From: an uncultured Bacteroidales bacterium
GTDB taxonomy: Bacteria > Bacteroidota > Bacteroidia > Bacteroidales > Bacteroidaceae
Assembly: GCA_902799655.1 (NCBI GenBank)
Contig: CADCBH010000015.1
Location: forward strand, 51,499-115,498
Direction of reading: 5' to 3'
Length of the DNA: 64,000 bases
Made by a program: the position numbers and the translations under genes. Position 1 is the first letter of the stretch, and each line of letters opens with the position of its first letter. The notes under the pieces are model-generated. The model saw only the letters and a program-made list of their open reading frames with translations. It had not been told where the DNA came from and did no database searches. Positions 1 through 8,609 of the stretch are shown in pieces.

Positions 1-164
1 CTGCCGCCAACGGTGATGTTTCCCACCGAGATGACAGGGATGTCAAAGGAACGGGTTTTCAGTATACCAGTACTGAACAGGGTGTTCCTGAACTTAACGC
101 CTATGCCGTAGAGCCAGCTCAACGGCAATAGCCATTTGTTGATTTTAATGAAGTCGCCTTCCAT
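1..164 (-). CDS. lpxK: Tetraacyldisaccharide 4'-kinase LpxK, N-terminal part (cut by window edge)
   Basis: Reading leftward from an ATG at 164 gives about 54 residues before the edge. They start MEGDFIKINKWLLPLSWLYG and end in PVISVGNITVGG, the start of the P-loop region typical of LpxK, the inner-membrane kinase that phosphorylates the lipid A disaccharide. It lies downstream of sppA on the same strand, 56 bp away, with no TAnnTTTG promoter between them, so it is probably the second gene of that unit. The spacer carries an octamer repeat array. The remaining domains lie outside the window. Confidence 0.8.
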   Translation of the reverse strand, partial: MEGDFIKINKWLLPLSWLYGIGVKFRNTLFSTGILKTRSFDIPVISVGNITVGG

Positions 165-175
165 GCGTTGCTTCT

Positions 176-215
176 CATTATTTCGTTATGACGTTATGAC
201 GTTATAACGTTATAA
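176..215 (-). repeat. Octamer tandem array between sppA and lpxK
   Basis: Five degenerate 8-bp units (plus strand CATTATTT, CGTTATGA twice, CGTTATAA twice). Read on the transcribed strand the unit is close to WWATAACG. It fills most of the sppA-lpxK spacer. The same sense-strand unit recurs at 2451-2482, 45009-45032 and 46327-46358. Confidence 0.85.
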
Positions 216-220
216 CGACT

Positions 221-1993
221 TTATTTAATCTCAAGGAAATAGGGCAGACGAGCCTGAATGGCTGAATGCTTGTTGATATCCTTCAGGTATGTGAACGGCT
301 GGTAGTATTCACCCAGTGTCTCGCGCATCTGCTCATCAAGGTAGCTGCCGCTGTTCATGGTATTGGTCAGACTCTCCCACCAACTGGGCTCGTCGGGGTA
401 GCCTGCAACATGGTATTTATCGACTTTTGCCAGACTTGCAGCCTTCTTGACAGCATCGTCAAGTGAACCGATGGCATCCACCAGCTTGATTTTCAAGGCA
501 TCGTTGCCCAACCAAACACGGCCCTGCGCAATCTCCTCAACCTGAGCGACAGGAAGTTTACGACCATCTGCCACACGCTGACGGAACAATACATAGCCAC
601 GTCCGATATACTGATCGAGCAAAGCCATCTCCTCCGCATTAAACGGACGGGAAACGGTACCTAAGGCAGCATGCTTGTTGGTCTTCACCTCGTCGAATTT
701 CACACCCAGCTTTTCAGTGAGCAAGCCACTGAAGTCGGGGAACATACCGAAGATGCCGATAGAACCGGTAATGGTGGTCGGCTCTGAATAGATGTAGTTG
801 GCGTTACAGCTGATATAATAACCGCCTGAGGCTGCATAGCCACCCATAGATGCTACTACAGGCTTCTTGGCTTTGAGATTGGTGACGGCGTGCCAGATTT
901 GTTCTGAGGCATATGCAGAACCGCCAGGAGAGTTGACACGCAGCACGACGGCCTTCACATCGTCATTGTTCATGAGGTCTTCCAAATCTTTGCAAACCTT
1001 ATTGGCAACAATCGAATGATCACTGCTCGTCAGACTGCCCGTCTCTGAATCTACAATATCACCATAGGCATAATAGACAGCGATCTTCTCGCCCTCACTC
1101 TTCTTTCCGGGCACATTAATCATTTCATCCAGCGTCAGCTGGCTGATCATGTCGTCTTTGTCGAGCTTCAGACGCTTTTTGATCTCACCTTTCACCTCAT
1201 CGGTGTACATCAGTTTGTCGACCAGCTTCATGCGAATCAAGTCCTTGGGATCACTGAGTGCCACATAGCGGTCGGCATAGACGTTCAGCGAGTCAATGCT
1301 GACTTTGCGGCTCTTCGATACATCATCGAGCATCACCTTCCAGATACCATTGATGTAGGCTGTCACCTGCTCGCGGTTAGCATCGCTCATCTTGTCAGCA
1401 GTCATCTGCTCAGGGGCACTCTTATACTTACCGACCTTGCAGAGCTGGTACTTGACGCCAAACTTGGCAAGCATGTCTTTCAGGAAGAAAGGTTCTGCAG
1501 CCAGTCCATGCCAGTCGACCATACCCGATGGATTCAGATAGAGCTGGTCGGCAGCACTACAAATATAATAGGTACCCTGTGTGTAGCTGTCAGCATAGGC
1601 TACAATCCATTTGCCAGACTTCTTGAAGTCTAGAAGGGCTTCACGGATGGCGTGCATAGATGCAGGGGTATCTGCACTGAAGATACCTGCCTCGATATAG
1701 ATACCTTTGATGTCGTCATTATCCTTAGCCTTCTTGATAGATTCGATAATCTCATCAAGACCAAGATTCTGGCTAACCTGTCCTGTCAGTGTGGCAAAGG
1801 GATTGCTGGCTGTACGCTCTTCCAACTGTCCAGAGAGCATGAGTGTAAAGACAGAGTTCTCTTCAACTTGAGTGGTTTTCGCACTGGATGCGGCAATACC
1901 TACCAGTGAGATGACTCCGAGAATGGCCATCACAATGGATAATAAAATGATACCGGTGATGGTTGCAAAGACATATTTGATAAAGTCTTTCAT
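221..1993 (-). CDS. sppA: Signal peptide peptidase SppA, long (two-domain) form
   Basis: A 590-residue membrane-bound serine protease that degrades leftover signal peptides. The start at 1993 (MKDFIKYVFATITGIILL) puts one transmembrane helix at residues 5-35. An in-frame Met further upstream, at 2032, would overlap the promoter -7 box at 2030-2037 and is rejected. Two S49 repeats are visible. The N-terminal half holds the lysine motif VGKYKSAPEQ, near residues 190-200. The C-terminal half holds the serine motif NSPGGSAYASEQ, the expected Lys/Ser dyad of the 67K-type enzymes, and the length fits that class. It is transcribed ahead of lpxK. Confidence 0.93.
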   Translation of the reverse strand: MKDFIKYVFATITGIILLSIVMAILGVISLVGIAASSAKTTQVEENSVFTLMLSGQLEERTASNPFATLTGQVSQNLGLDEIIESIKKAKDNDDIKGIYIEAGIFSADTPASMHAIREALLDFKKSGKWIVAYADSYTQGTYYICSAADQLYLNPSGMVDWHGLAAEPFFLKDMLAKFGVKYQLCKVGKYKSAPEQMTADKMSDANREQVTAYINGIWKVMLDDVSKSRKVSIDSLNVYADRYVALSDPKDLIRMKLVDKLMYTDEVKGEIKKRLKLDKDDMISQLTLDEMINVPGKKSEGEKIAVYYAYGDIVDSETGSLTSSDHSIVANKVCKDLEDLMNNDDVKAVVLRVNSPGGSAYASEQIWHAVTNLKAKKPVVASMGGYAASGGYYISCNANYIYSEPTTITGSIGIFGMFPDFSGLLTEKLGVKFDEVKTNKHAALGTVSRPFNAEEMALLDQYIGRGYVLFRQRVADGRKLPVAQVEEIAQGRVWLGNDALKIKLVDAIGSLDDAVKKAASLAKVDKYHVAGYPDEPSWWESLTNTMNSGSYLDEQMRETLGEYYQPFTYLKDINKHSAIQARLPYFLEIK

Positions 1994-2029
1994 AATGATG
2001 TATTTTATGGATAATAGTTTTATTCCCTG

Positions 2030-2037
2030 CAAAGGTA
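2030..2037 (-). promoter_or_regulatory. sppA promoter -7 element (TACCTTTG)
   Basis: The reverse strand reads TACCTTTG, the Bacteroidetes sigma-ABfr -7 consensus. Predicted transcription start is near 2022-2024, giving a 5' UTR of about 30 nt before the ATG at 1993. Confidence 0.75.
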
Positions 2038-2108
2038 ATAAAAAATATAGGAATAAAAAAATAATTAGAATAAAAAATCATCTCTGCCAATGTGTCAGTC
2101 CTAAAGAA

Positions 2109-2124
2109 TTGGCACGATTTTGGC
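2109..2124 (+). promoter_or_regulatory. Sigma-54-like promoter element upstream of groES
   Basis: TTGGCACGATTTTGGC has GG at 2111-2112 and GC at 2123-2124, separated by exactly 10 bp, the -24/-12 geometry of RpoN promoters. No TAnnTTTG element is found between 2038 and groES. A TGTGTCAG word at 2091-2098 is shared with the dnaK upstream region. Assignment is by pattern only. Confidence 0.55.
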
Positions 2125-2174
2125 TAAACAGTGTGCAGAAGAACGAAAAGTCTAATTTAAAATAATAAGGTATT

Positions 2175-2447
2175 ATGAACATTAAACCATTAGGAGACCG
2201 CGTGCTGGTAGTGCCTGCACCGGCAGAAGAGAAGATCGGTGGCATCATCATTCCTGATACTGCCAAGGAGAAACCCCTGCATGGAACCATTAAGGCTGTT
2301 GGTCAGGGAACTAAGGATGAAGAAATGATTCTGAAGGCTGGCGACGAGGTGCTGTATGGTAAGTACAGTGGCACTGAGCTGGAGTTTGAGGGTGAGAAAT
2401 ATCTGATGATGCGTCAGAGCGACGTTCTCGCAGTCATTGAGAAATAA
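2175..2447 (+). CDS. groES: Co-chaperonin GroES (Cpn10)
   Basis: 90 residues, a normal length for GroES. It starts [20 protein letters not shown] and contains a mobile-loop region ([16 protein letters not shown], residues 21-36) that contacts GroEL, then the beta-barrel ending in DVLAVIEK. The protein forms the heptameric lid of the chaperonin folding chamber in the cytoplasm. groEL follows 55 bp downstream with no promoter between them, so the two genes form one operon. The element in front is sigma-54-like rather than the usual -7 box, and no CIRCE-type inverted repeat was found. Confidence 0.98.
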   Translation: MNIKPLGDRVLVVPAPAEEKIGGIIIPDTAKEKPLHGTIKAVGQGTKDEEMILKAGDEVLYGKYSGTELEFEGEKYLMMRQSDVLAVIEK

Positions 2448-2450
2448 CAT

Positions 2451-4134
<1,684 letters not shown>

Positions 4135-4168
4135 TGCACTGATTTTGTAAACTATAGATGTCAAAAAG

Positions 4169-4202
4169 ACGGGTTTCGGTATATGAATACTGAAGCCCGT
4201 CT
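4169..4202 (+). terminator. groESL terminator hairpin
   Basis: Long stem pairing GACGGGTTTCGGTAT with ATACTGAAGCCCGTC around a 4-nt loop (two G-U/A-C type exceptions). An A-run precedes it and T-rich sequence follows. Confidence 0.7.
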
Positions 4203-4265
4203 TGATATATGTCAATAACGTGATTTTTTTTGCGCTTTTTCCTTGCATGATAATTGGAAAGTATG

Positions 4266-4273
4266 TACCTTTG
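4266..4273 (+). promoter_or_regulatory. Orphan promoter -7 element (TACCTTTG)
   Basis: TACCTTTG, with a TTGC at 4243-4246 giving 19 bp spacing. It fires into 4280-4417, which holds no recognised gene and ends in a terminator. Confidence 0.65.
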
Positions 4274-4277
4274 CATC

Positions 4278-4417
4278 GTGAAAAGCGTAAAAGCCTCCAC
4301 ACGTAACGTTGTAATTCTAGGAAGAATAAAAGATATTTTTGATTTGTTTTAGTAGATTAGTTTTTAAGTAGTTTGTTTTGAAACCGATTGTCGTGATGAC
4401 AGTCGGTTCATTTTTTT
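4278..4417 (+). ncRNA. Candidate small transcript, possibly with a 24-codon leaderless ORF
   Basis: The promoter at 4266-4273 and the hairpin terminator at 4380-4417 bound a unit of about 138 nt. An ORF opens at a GTG four bases after the -7 box (4278-4352) and would encode MKSVKASTRNVVILGRIKDI plus four more residues. No homolog is recognised. Either a small regulatory RNA or a microprotein mRNA would fit. The downstream gene has its own promoter at 4474-4481, so this looks like a separate unit rather than its leader. Confidence 0.45.
4380..4417 (+). terminator. Rho-independent terminator of the small transcript
   Basis: Stem AACCGATTGTC / GACAGTCGGTT (11 bp, one G-U) with a 5-nt loop, followed shortly by eight T residues. 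Confidence 0.75.
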
Positions 4418-4473
4418 TATATGAAAAAGATAAAAAAGCGTCTGATTCTTTTGGCTTTTCCCCCGTTTCTTTG

Positions 4474-4481
4474 TATCTTTG
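4474..4481 (+). promoter_or_regulatory. Promoter -7 element (TATCTTTG) for the DUF4450-like gene
   Basis: TATCTTTG ends seven bases before the ATG at 4489, so the transcript is predicted to be leaderless or nearly so. Confidence 0.7.
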
Positions 4482-4488
4482 CGCCAAG

Positions 4489-6801
4489 ATGAAAAAATTA
4501 TTGGTTTTGCTGTTGATGCTGACATGCTGCCTGACGCGCTCAAGTGGCTACAATTATCGCCCTTCAGGGAGAGCGTTTGTCTGTGTCAATGGTGATAATC
4601 GGCTGACGCGCACGCTTTATGGCTCATCTGCCGATTATCGCCTGCAAACCAGTGACCGTCCTTTCTTTGTTGTCTTCCAGAACAGCGATTACCGCTCCTT
4701 GTCATTCCGTGTCAACGGTGTCGACCTTGAGAAGGCTGACTATTGCCTGTCGCGCTATCAGGATGGTATGCGCTACTATGAGGTACGTCACGCCTCATGG
4801 GGCAAGAAGGCTGTACTTCGTATGAAGGTTGTGGTAGGTCAGCAGACGGATAGGGTAGTGTGGCGCCTTCGCGTGATGAACTTCGATGGCCCCGTTAAGT
4901 TGGAGTTGCCTCATCAGCAGGCTTCGCTCCAGTTTACTGAAGACCAGTATATCAACTGTTCGGGTTTGACATTCTCTCTACTAACCACTAGACAGGGCGA
5001 GGTGCTCTTCGATCAGATGGAGAATGACATGCAGCAGTTGGCTTCTTCTGTTACCGTCCGTACGCCAGATCCCTATATCAATACATTGGGCAATGCACTC
5101 TCTGTTGTTCGCGAAAAGGTCAAGAATGTGTCAGTTGAGGACTTGCTCTGGCACTTCCGCTATGATGCCGATCGTGATGCCATGAGACGTCTGTGGCCTT
5201 CGATTGAAGAATACCTACAGTCAGTAGGAACAGATAGTATATCCACCCCTCACTTGACGAAATGTTACTGGGCTAATACGATGGCTGCTAATGTGGCTGC
5301 CTTTATCAATAAAGATGGTTCGTCCTACTACTCGAAAGCTGACGAGGCGTTTATGCTGCTTAACCAGCATCTATGGATGCGCGACAAGGGATGTTGGGCG
5401 GAGTTTAAGGACCAGAAGGGTCTGAAACGTCAACACACCAGTCCTGCCTTATGGTCTATCTATATGCCTATCGACTATGATGCCTGTTCGCCCGAACAAG
5501 CTTATCAGGCAACGAAATACATGAGTCGTGAAATGCCTCATATCCCTGTCACTTCCGACCTCTCTACGTTGGCAACCAGCAATTGGATGCCCTATACGTG
5601 GGATATGAACAATGTGACGCCTGTCTCTGGTTTACGTGCTGCTATCGCATATTTTAAGGCTGGGCGCAATGAGGAAGGCTTCCGTCTGATGAAGGCTAAT
5701 ATCATTGACCAGTTGTACGATGGTGATGCGCCTGCCAATTTCGGACTGAGCAGCAAGCATGATGTAGTCAATGGTGAACAGGGACGCGATATGGCTGATT
5801 GCATCAGTATAGCTGAGCGCACGTTGGTAGAAGGGCTCTTTGGTATTCGTCCAGATGCCTTTATGGGTCGTTGCCTGCTTCATCCTGGATTCCCAGAATC
5901 ATGGGATAGTGCCTCTATCCATACACCGTATATTGACTTTAGATACCGTCGTCAGGGCAACCTGCTCGTCTATGATGTAACCCAGCATTTCAGTAGTCCC
6001 CAGCAATTGGTGCTGCGTGTTAATCTGGGTCTGGGACGCTTCCGTGATATCGAAGGTACGAGTGAGGCCCATCAGGTCTTTGCCGTTGAGGCTCCTCTGA
6101 AGTTCCCGGAGGTATATGTGTATAGTTCATATGAGGAGGAAGCTCCTCAGACACAAGGGACTGACGAGCCTACTTTTGAGGGCAAGTTTGAGAAGATTAA
6201 GTTGGAACCTTATTATAATGCCGCTGTGACAGATATCAGTCCAGAGGTGATGGATACCGTATTCCGTAAGAATATTATCAAGGATGAGTTTCTGATGATG
6301 GGCGTACCCTTCCAGACTCCTATTGAGGGGAAGAATATCATTTGTACGTCTTTGAGTGAACGATACCCTGATAAGGTCACGATACCTCTCAATGAACGTG
6401 CTTCACGGGCTTGGCTGATGTTGGCAGGAACCACGAATACCCGTGAGAGTCGTATGGTCAATGGACTGATAATAGCCCGTTATCAGGAGGGAGGTGCCGA
6501 CACCCTGAAGCTGGTTAACCCCGACAACTGGTGTCCTATTGAACAGGATTACTATATCGACGATTATGCCTTCTATGCGCCACAGCCTCGTCCTTATCGT
6601 GTCAGCTTGGGAACGGGTGTTGTCAGCCGCAACCTCAGTAAAGCTTTAGGCATTAAAGGAACCAGCGATTTACAGTTGCCTGGTGGAGCTGCTCAGATGC
6701 TCTGCCTGTCGCTCGACCCTGAGAAGAAACTTATCGCCATTGATATATGCCCTCAGTCCAATGATATCGTGGTGGGTGTGATGGCGTTAACTTTGCAGTG
6801 A
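4489..6801 (+). CDS. Secreted alpha/alpha-barrel protein, DUF4450-like glycoside hydrolase relative
   Basis: 770 residues. The start at 4489 is chosen because it gives a signal peptide (MKKLLVLLLMLTCCLTRSSG) right after the -7 box; the longer in-frame reading would begin upstream of the promoter. An N-terminal beta domain (to about residue 180) is followed by a toroid-like helical domain with motifs resembling clan GH glycosidases (DEAFMLLNQHLWMRDKGCWA, MADCISIAERTLVEGLFGI, LLHPGFPESW) and a C-terminal beta region. From memory of the family, DUF4450 proteins are often longer. Here the segment linking NTLGNALSV to EDLLWHF, and the one after SIEEYL, look contracted. Substrate unknown. The next gene follows 13 bp later. 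Confidence 0.6.
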   Translation: MKKLLVLLLMLTCCLTRSSGYNYRPSGRAFVCVNGDNRLTRTLYGSSADYRLQTSDRPFFVVFQNSDYRSLSFRVNGVDLEKADYCLSRYQDGMRYYEVRHASWGKKAVLRMKVVVGQQTDRVVWRLRVMNFDGPVKLELPHQQASLQFTEDQYINCSGLTFSLLTTRQGEVLFDQMENDMQQLASSVTVRTPDPYINTLGNALSVVREKVKNVSVEDLLWHFRYDADRDAMRRLWPSIEEYLQSVGTDSISTPHLTKCYWANTMAANVAAFINKDGSSYYSKADEAFMLLNQHLWMRDKGCWAEFKDQKGLKRQHTSPALWSIYMPIDYDACSPEQAYQATKYMSREMPHIPVTSDLSTLATSNWMPYTWDMNNVTPVSGLRAAIAYFKAGRNEEGFRLMKANIIDQLYDGDAPANFGLSSKHDVVNGEQGRDMADCISIAERTLVEGLFGIRPDAFMGRCLLHPGFPESWDSASIHTPYIDFRYRRQGNLLVYDVTQHFSSPQQLVLRVNLGLGRFRDIEGTSEAHQVFAVEAPLKFPEVYVYSSYEEEAPQTQGTDEPTFEGKFEKIKLEPYYNAAVTDISPEVMDTVFRKNIIKDEFLMMGVPFQTPIEGKNIICTSLSERYPDKVTIPLNERASRAWLMLAGTTNTRESRMVNGLIIARYQEGGADTLKLVNPDNWCPIEQDYYIDDYAFYAPQPRPYRVSLGTGVVSRNLSKALGIKGTSDLQLPGGAAQMLCLSLDPEKKLIAIDICPQSNDIVVGVMALTLQ

Positions 6802-6814
6802 TGATCATCAACTT

Positions 6815-8353
6815 ATGAAGAAATTAATAGAACTATATCAGCAATGGAGTGGGGCAGAGCCTCAGAACGTACAGCAGTTGACGGCTGGTGGCAGTAATCG
6901 TGAGTACTATCGTTTGACCTCAGCAGAGGGTACAACCGTAGTAGGTTGCGTAGGTACCAGTCGTGACGAGAACCATGCTTTCATTTATCTGGCCAAGCAC
7001 TTCACGGATTGTCAGTTGCCTGTTCCTACCATTCTTGCTGTCAGCAGTGATGAATTGCGATATATCCAGACCGATTTGGGTTCCATGTCCCTGTTTGATG
7101 CTATCCGCGGTGGACGAGAGGCAGGTGGTCGTTATACCCTGAAGGAACAGGAGTTGTTGCGTCGTACCATCCGCGAGTTGCCGAAGATTCAGATTGCAGG
7201 TGCCGATGGTCTGGACTTTACCAACTGTTATCCGCAGCCAGAGTTCAATAGCGACTCTGTACTCTTTGATCTCAACTACTTTAAATACTGCTTCCTGAAG
7301 GCTACCGAGATTGACTTCCATGAGTTAAAATTGGAAGCCGATTTCCGCTTGCTGGCTAAGGACTTGACGAATGCTGACGATGTACAATGCTTCCTCTATC
7401 GTGACTTTCAGGCAAGGAATGTCATGCTGAACAGCGAGGGACGCCCTTATTTCATAGATTTCCAGGGTGGTCGTAAGGGACCATACTATTATGATTTGGC
7501 GTCGTTCTTGTGGCAGGCCAGTGCAAAATATCCGTACAAGGTTCGTCGTGAATTGGTCTATGAGTACTACAATGCCATGAAGCAACTTACGGAGGTGCCT
7601 TCGCCCCACCATTTTGTGGATCGTCTGTCGCTCTTTGTACTGTTCCGCCAGTTGCAGGTGCTGGGAGCCTATGGTTTCCGTGGCTATTTCGAGCGTAAGC
7701 TCCATTTCATCGAGTCTATTCCACCTGCTATGCAGAATATTCGTGAGTTGCTTGATGAGCGCAACTTCCCCTATCCGTATCTGACCGATATCCTGCGTAA
7801 GTTGACGGATATGCCTCGTTTCCAGCAGGTTCAGACCACCATTAGCCGTGCTGATGGATATAAGACTACAGACCTCAATCCCTATAAGCCCCACCCACAG
7901 GATGGTCCTGCCACGTTCTCTAAATATGACGCACAGGGTCCGCTGGTGGTGCGTGTCTTCAGTTTCTCATATACCAAGGGAATTCCTGAGGATGAGAGCG
8001 GTAATGGTGGAGGTTATGTTTTCGACTGCCGTTCTACGCACAATCCAGGACGTTATGAGCCGTACAAGCAACTGACTGGTCTTGATGAGCCTGTTATCCG
8101 TTTCTTGGAGGACGATGGTGAGATACTGACCTTCTTGGATAGTGTCTACAAACTGGCTGATGCCCATGTGCGCCGTTATATCCAGCGTGGCTTTACCTCG
8201 TTGATGTTCTGCTTTGGCTGTACGGGTGGACAGCATCGTTCTGTATATTGTGCACAACACTTAGCTGAACATATCCATAATAAGTTTGGATTAGAGGTAC
8301 GCATCTGTCATAGGGAACAAAAAATTACCCAAACGCTTGCGAGCGTTGGGTAA
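6815..8353 (+). CDS. AmgK-like sugar kinase fused to RapZ C-terminal domain
   Basis: 512 residues. Residues 1-330 form an aminoglycoside-phosphotransferase fold. It has the catalytic loop FLYRDFQARNVML and the metal-binding FIDFQGGRKGPYYYD, both as in AmgK, which phosphorylates MurNAc/GlcNAc at C1 during peptidoglycan recycling. Residues about 370-505 match the RapZ C-terminal domain, with the signature FGCTGGQHRSVYCAQH. This fusion occurs in Bacteroidetes, and the role of the RapZ part there is not established. A MurU-type nucleotidyltransferase often lies beside it but is absent here. The last 10 or so codons and the stop lie inside a terminator hairpin (8322-8356), so the natural C-terminus may be altered. 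Confidence 0.8.
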   Translation: MKKLIELYQQWSGAEPQNVQQLTAGGSNREYYRLTSAEGTTVVGCVGTSRDENHAFIYLAKHFTDCQLPVPTILAVSSDELRYIQTDLGSMSLFDAIRGGREAGGRYTLKEQELLRRTIRELPKIQIAGADGLDFTNCYPQPEFNSDSVLFDLNYFKYCFLKATEIDFHELKLEADFRLLAKDLTNADDVQCFLYRDFQARNVMLNSEGRPYFIDFQGGRKGPYYYDLASFLWQASAKYPYKVRRELVYEYYNAMKQLTEVPSPHHFVDRLSLFVLFRQLQVLGAYGFRGYFERKLHFIESIPPAMQNIRELLDERNFPYPYLTDILRKLTDMPRFQQVQTTISRADGYKTTDLNPYKPHPQDGPATFSKYDAQGPLVVRVFSFSYTKGIPEDESGNGGGYVFDCRSTHNPGRYEPYKQLTGLDEPVIRFLEDDGEILTFLDSVYKLADAHVRRYIQRGFTSLMFCFGCTGGQHRSVYCAQHLAEHIHNKFGLEVRICHREQKITQTLASVG

Positions 8354-8356
8354 TTT
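8322..8356. terminator. Bidirectional hairpin overlapping the end of the RapZ-fusion gene
   Basis: AAATTACCCAAACGCT pairs with AGCGTTGGGTAATTT (one bulged A) around TGCG. The stop codon at 8351-8353 lies in the right arm. Confidence 0.7.
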
Positions 8357-8502
8357 CCTATACCTTATTATTATATATAGACGCTTAGCGCCACATCACC
8401 TTTTATAGAACGTTCATGGCAGAACACTCTCGGTATTCCTGCTATGAGCGAGAATATCCAAAAGGCTTTGTCAAGGAAGCTAGAACCTTATGAGGTTTGT
8501 TT

Positions 8503-8520
8503 ATGCAATCGTTTTTGCAT
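8503..8520. promoter_or_regulatory. Palindromic operator candidate upstream of the amylase gene
   Basis: ATGCAA-N6-TTGCAT, an 18-bp perfect palindrome 51 bp upstream of the -7 box at 8572. Its shape recalls LacI-family operators, but no regulator is identified. Confidence 0.4.
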
Positions 8521-8571
8521 TGATTTGCCAGAAAACTGCGTAAGAGTGCAACAACTTTATTAAATAATGTG

Positions 8572-8579
8572 TATATTTG
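8572..8579 (+). promoter_or_regulatory. Promoter -7 element (TATATTTG) for the amylase gene
   Basis: TATATTTG lies 30 bases before the ATG at 8610. The earlier in-frame ATG at 8577 overlaps this element and is unlikely to be used. Confidence 0.7.
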
Positions 8580-8609
8580 CATATCGAAAATACTAATTTA
8601 GAACAAGTT

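Noticed and set aside
8357-8560. Open frame with Cys-rich peptide downstream of the RapZ fusion
   Set aside because: It has no start codon, no homology and overlaps the palindrome and promoter region. A decayed gene is possible but cannot be supported.
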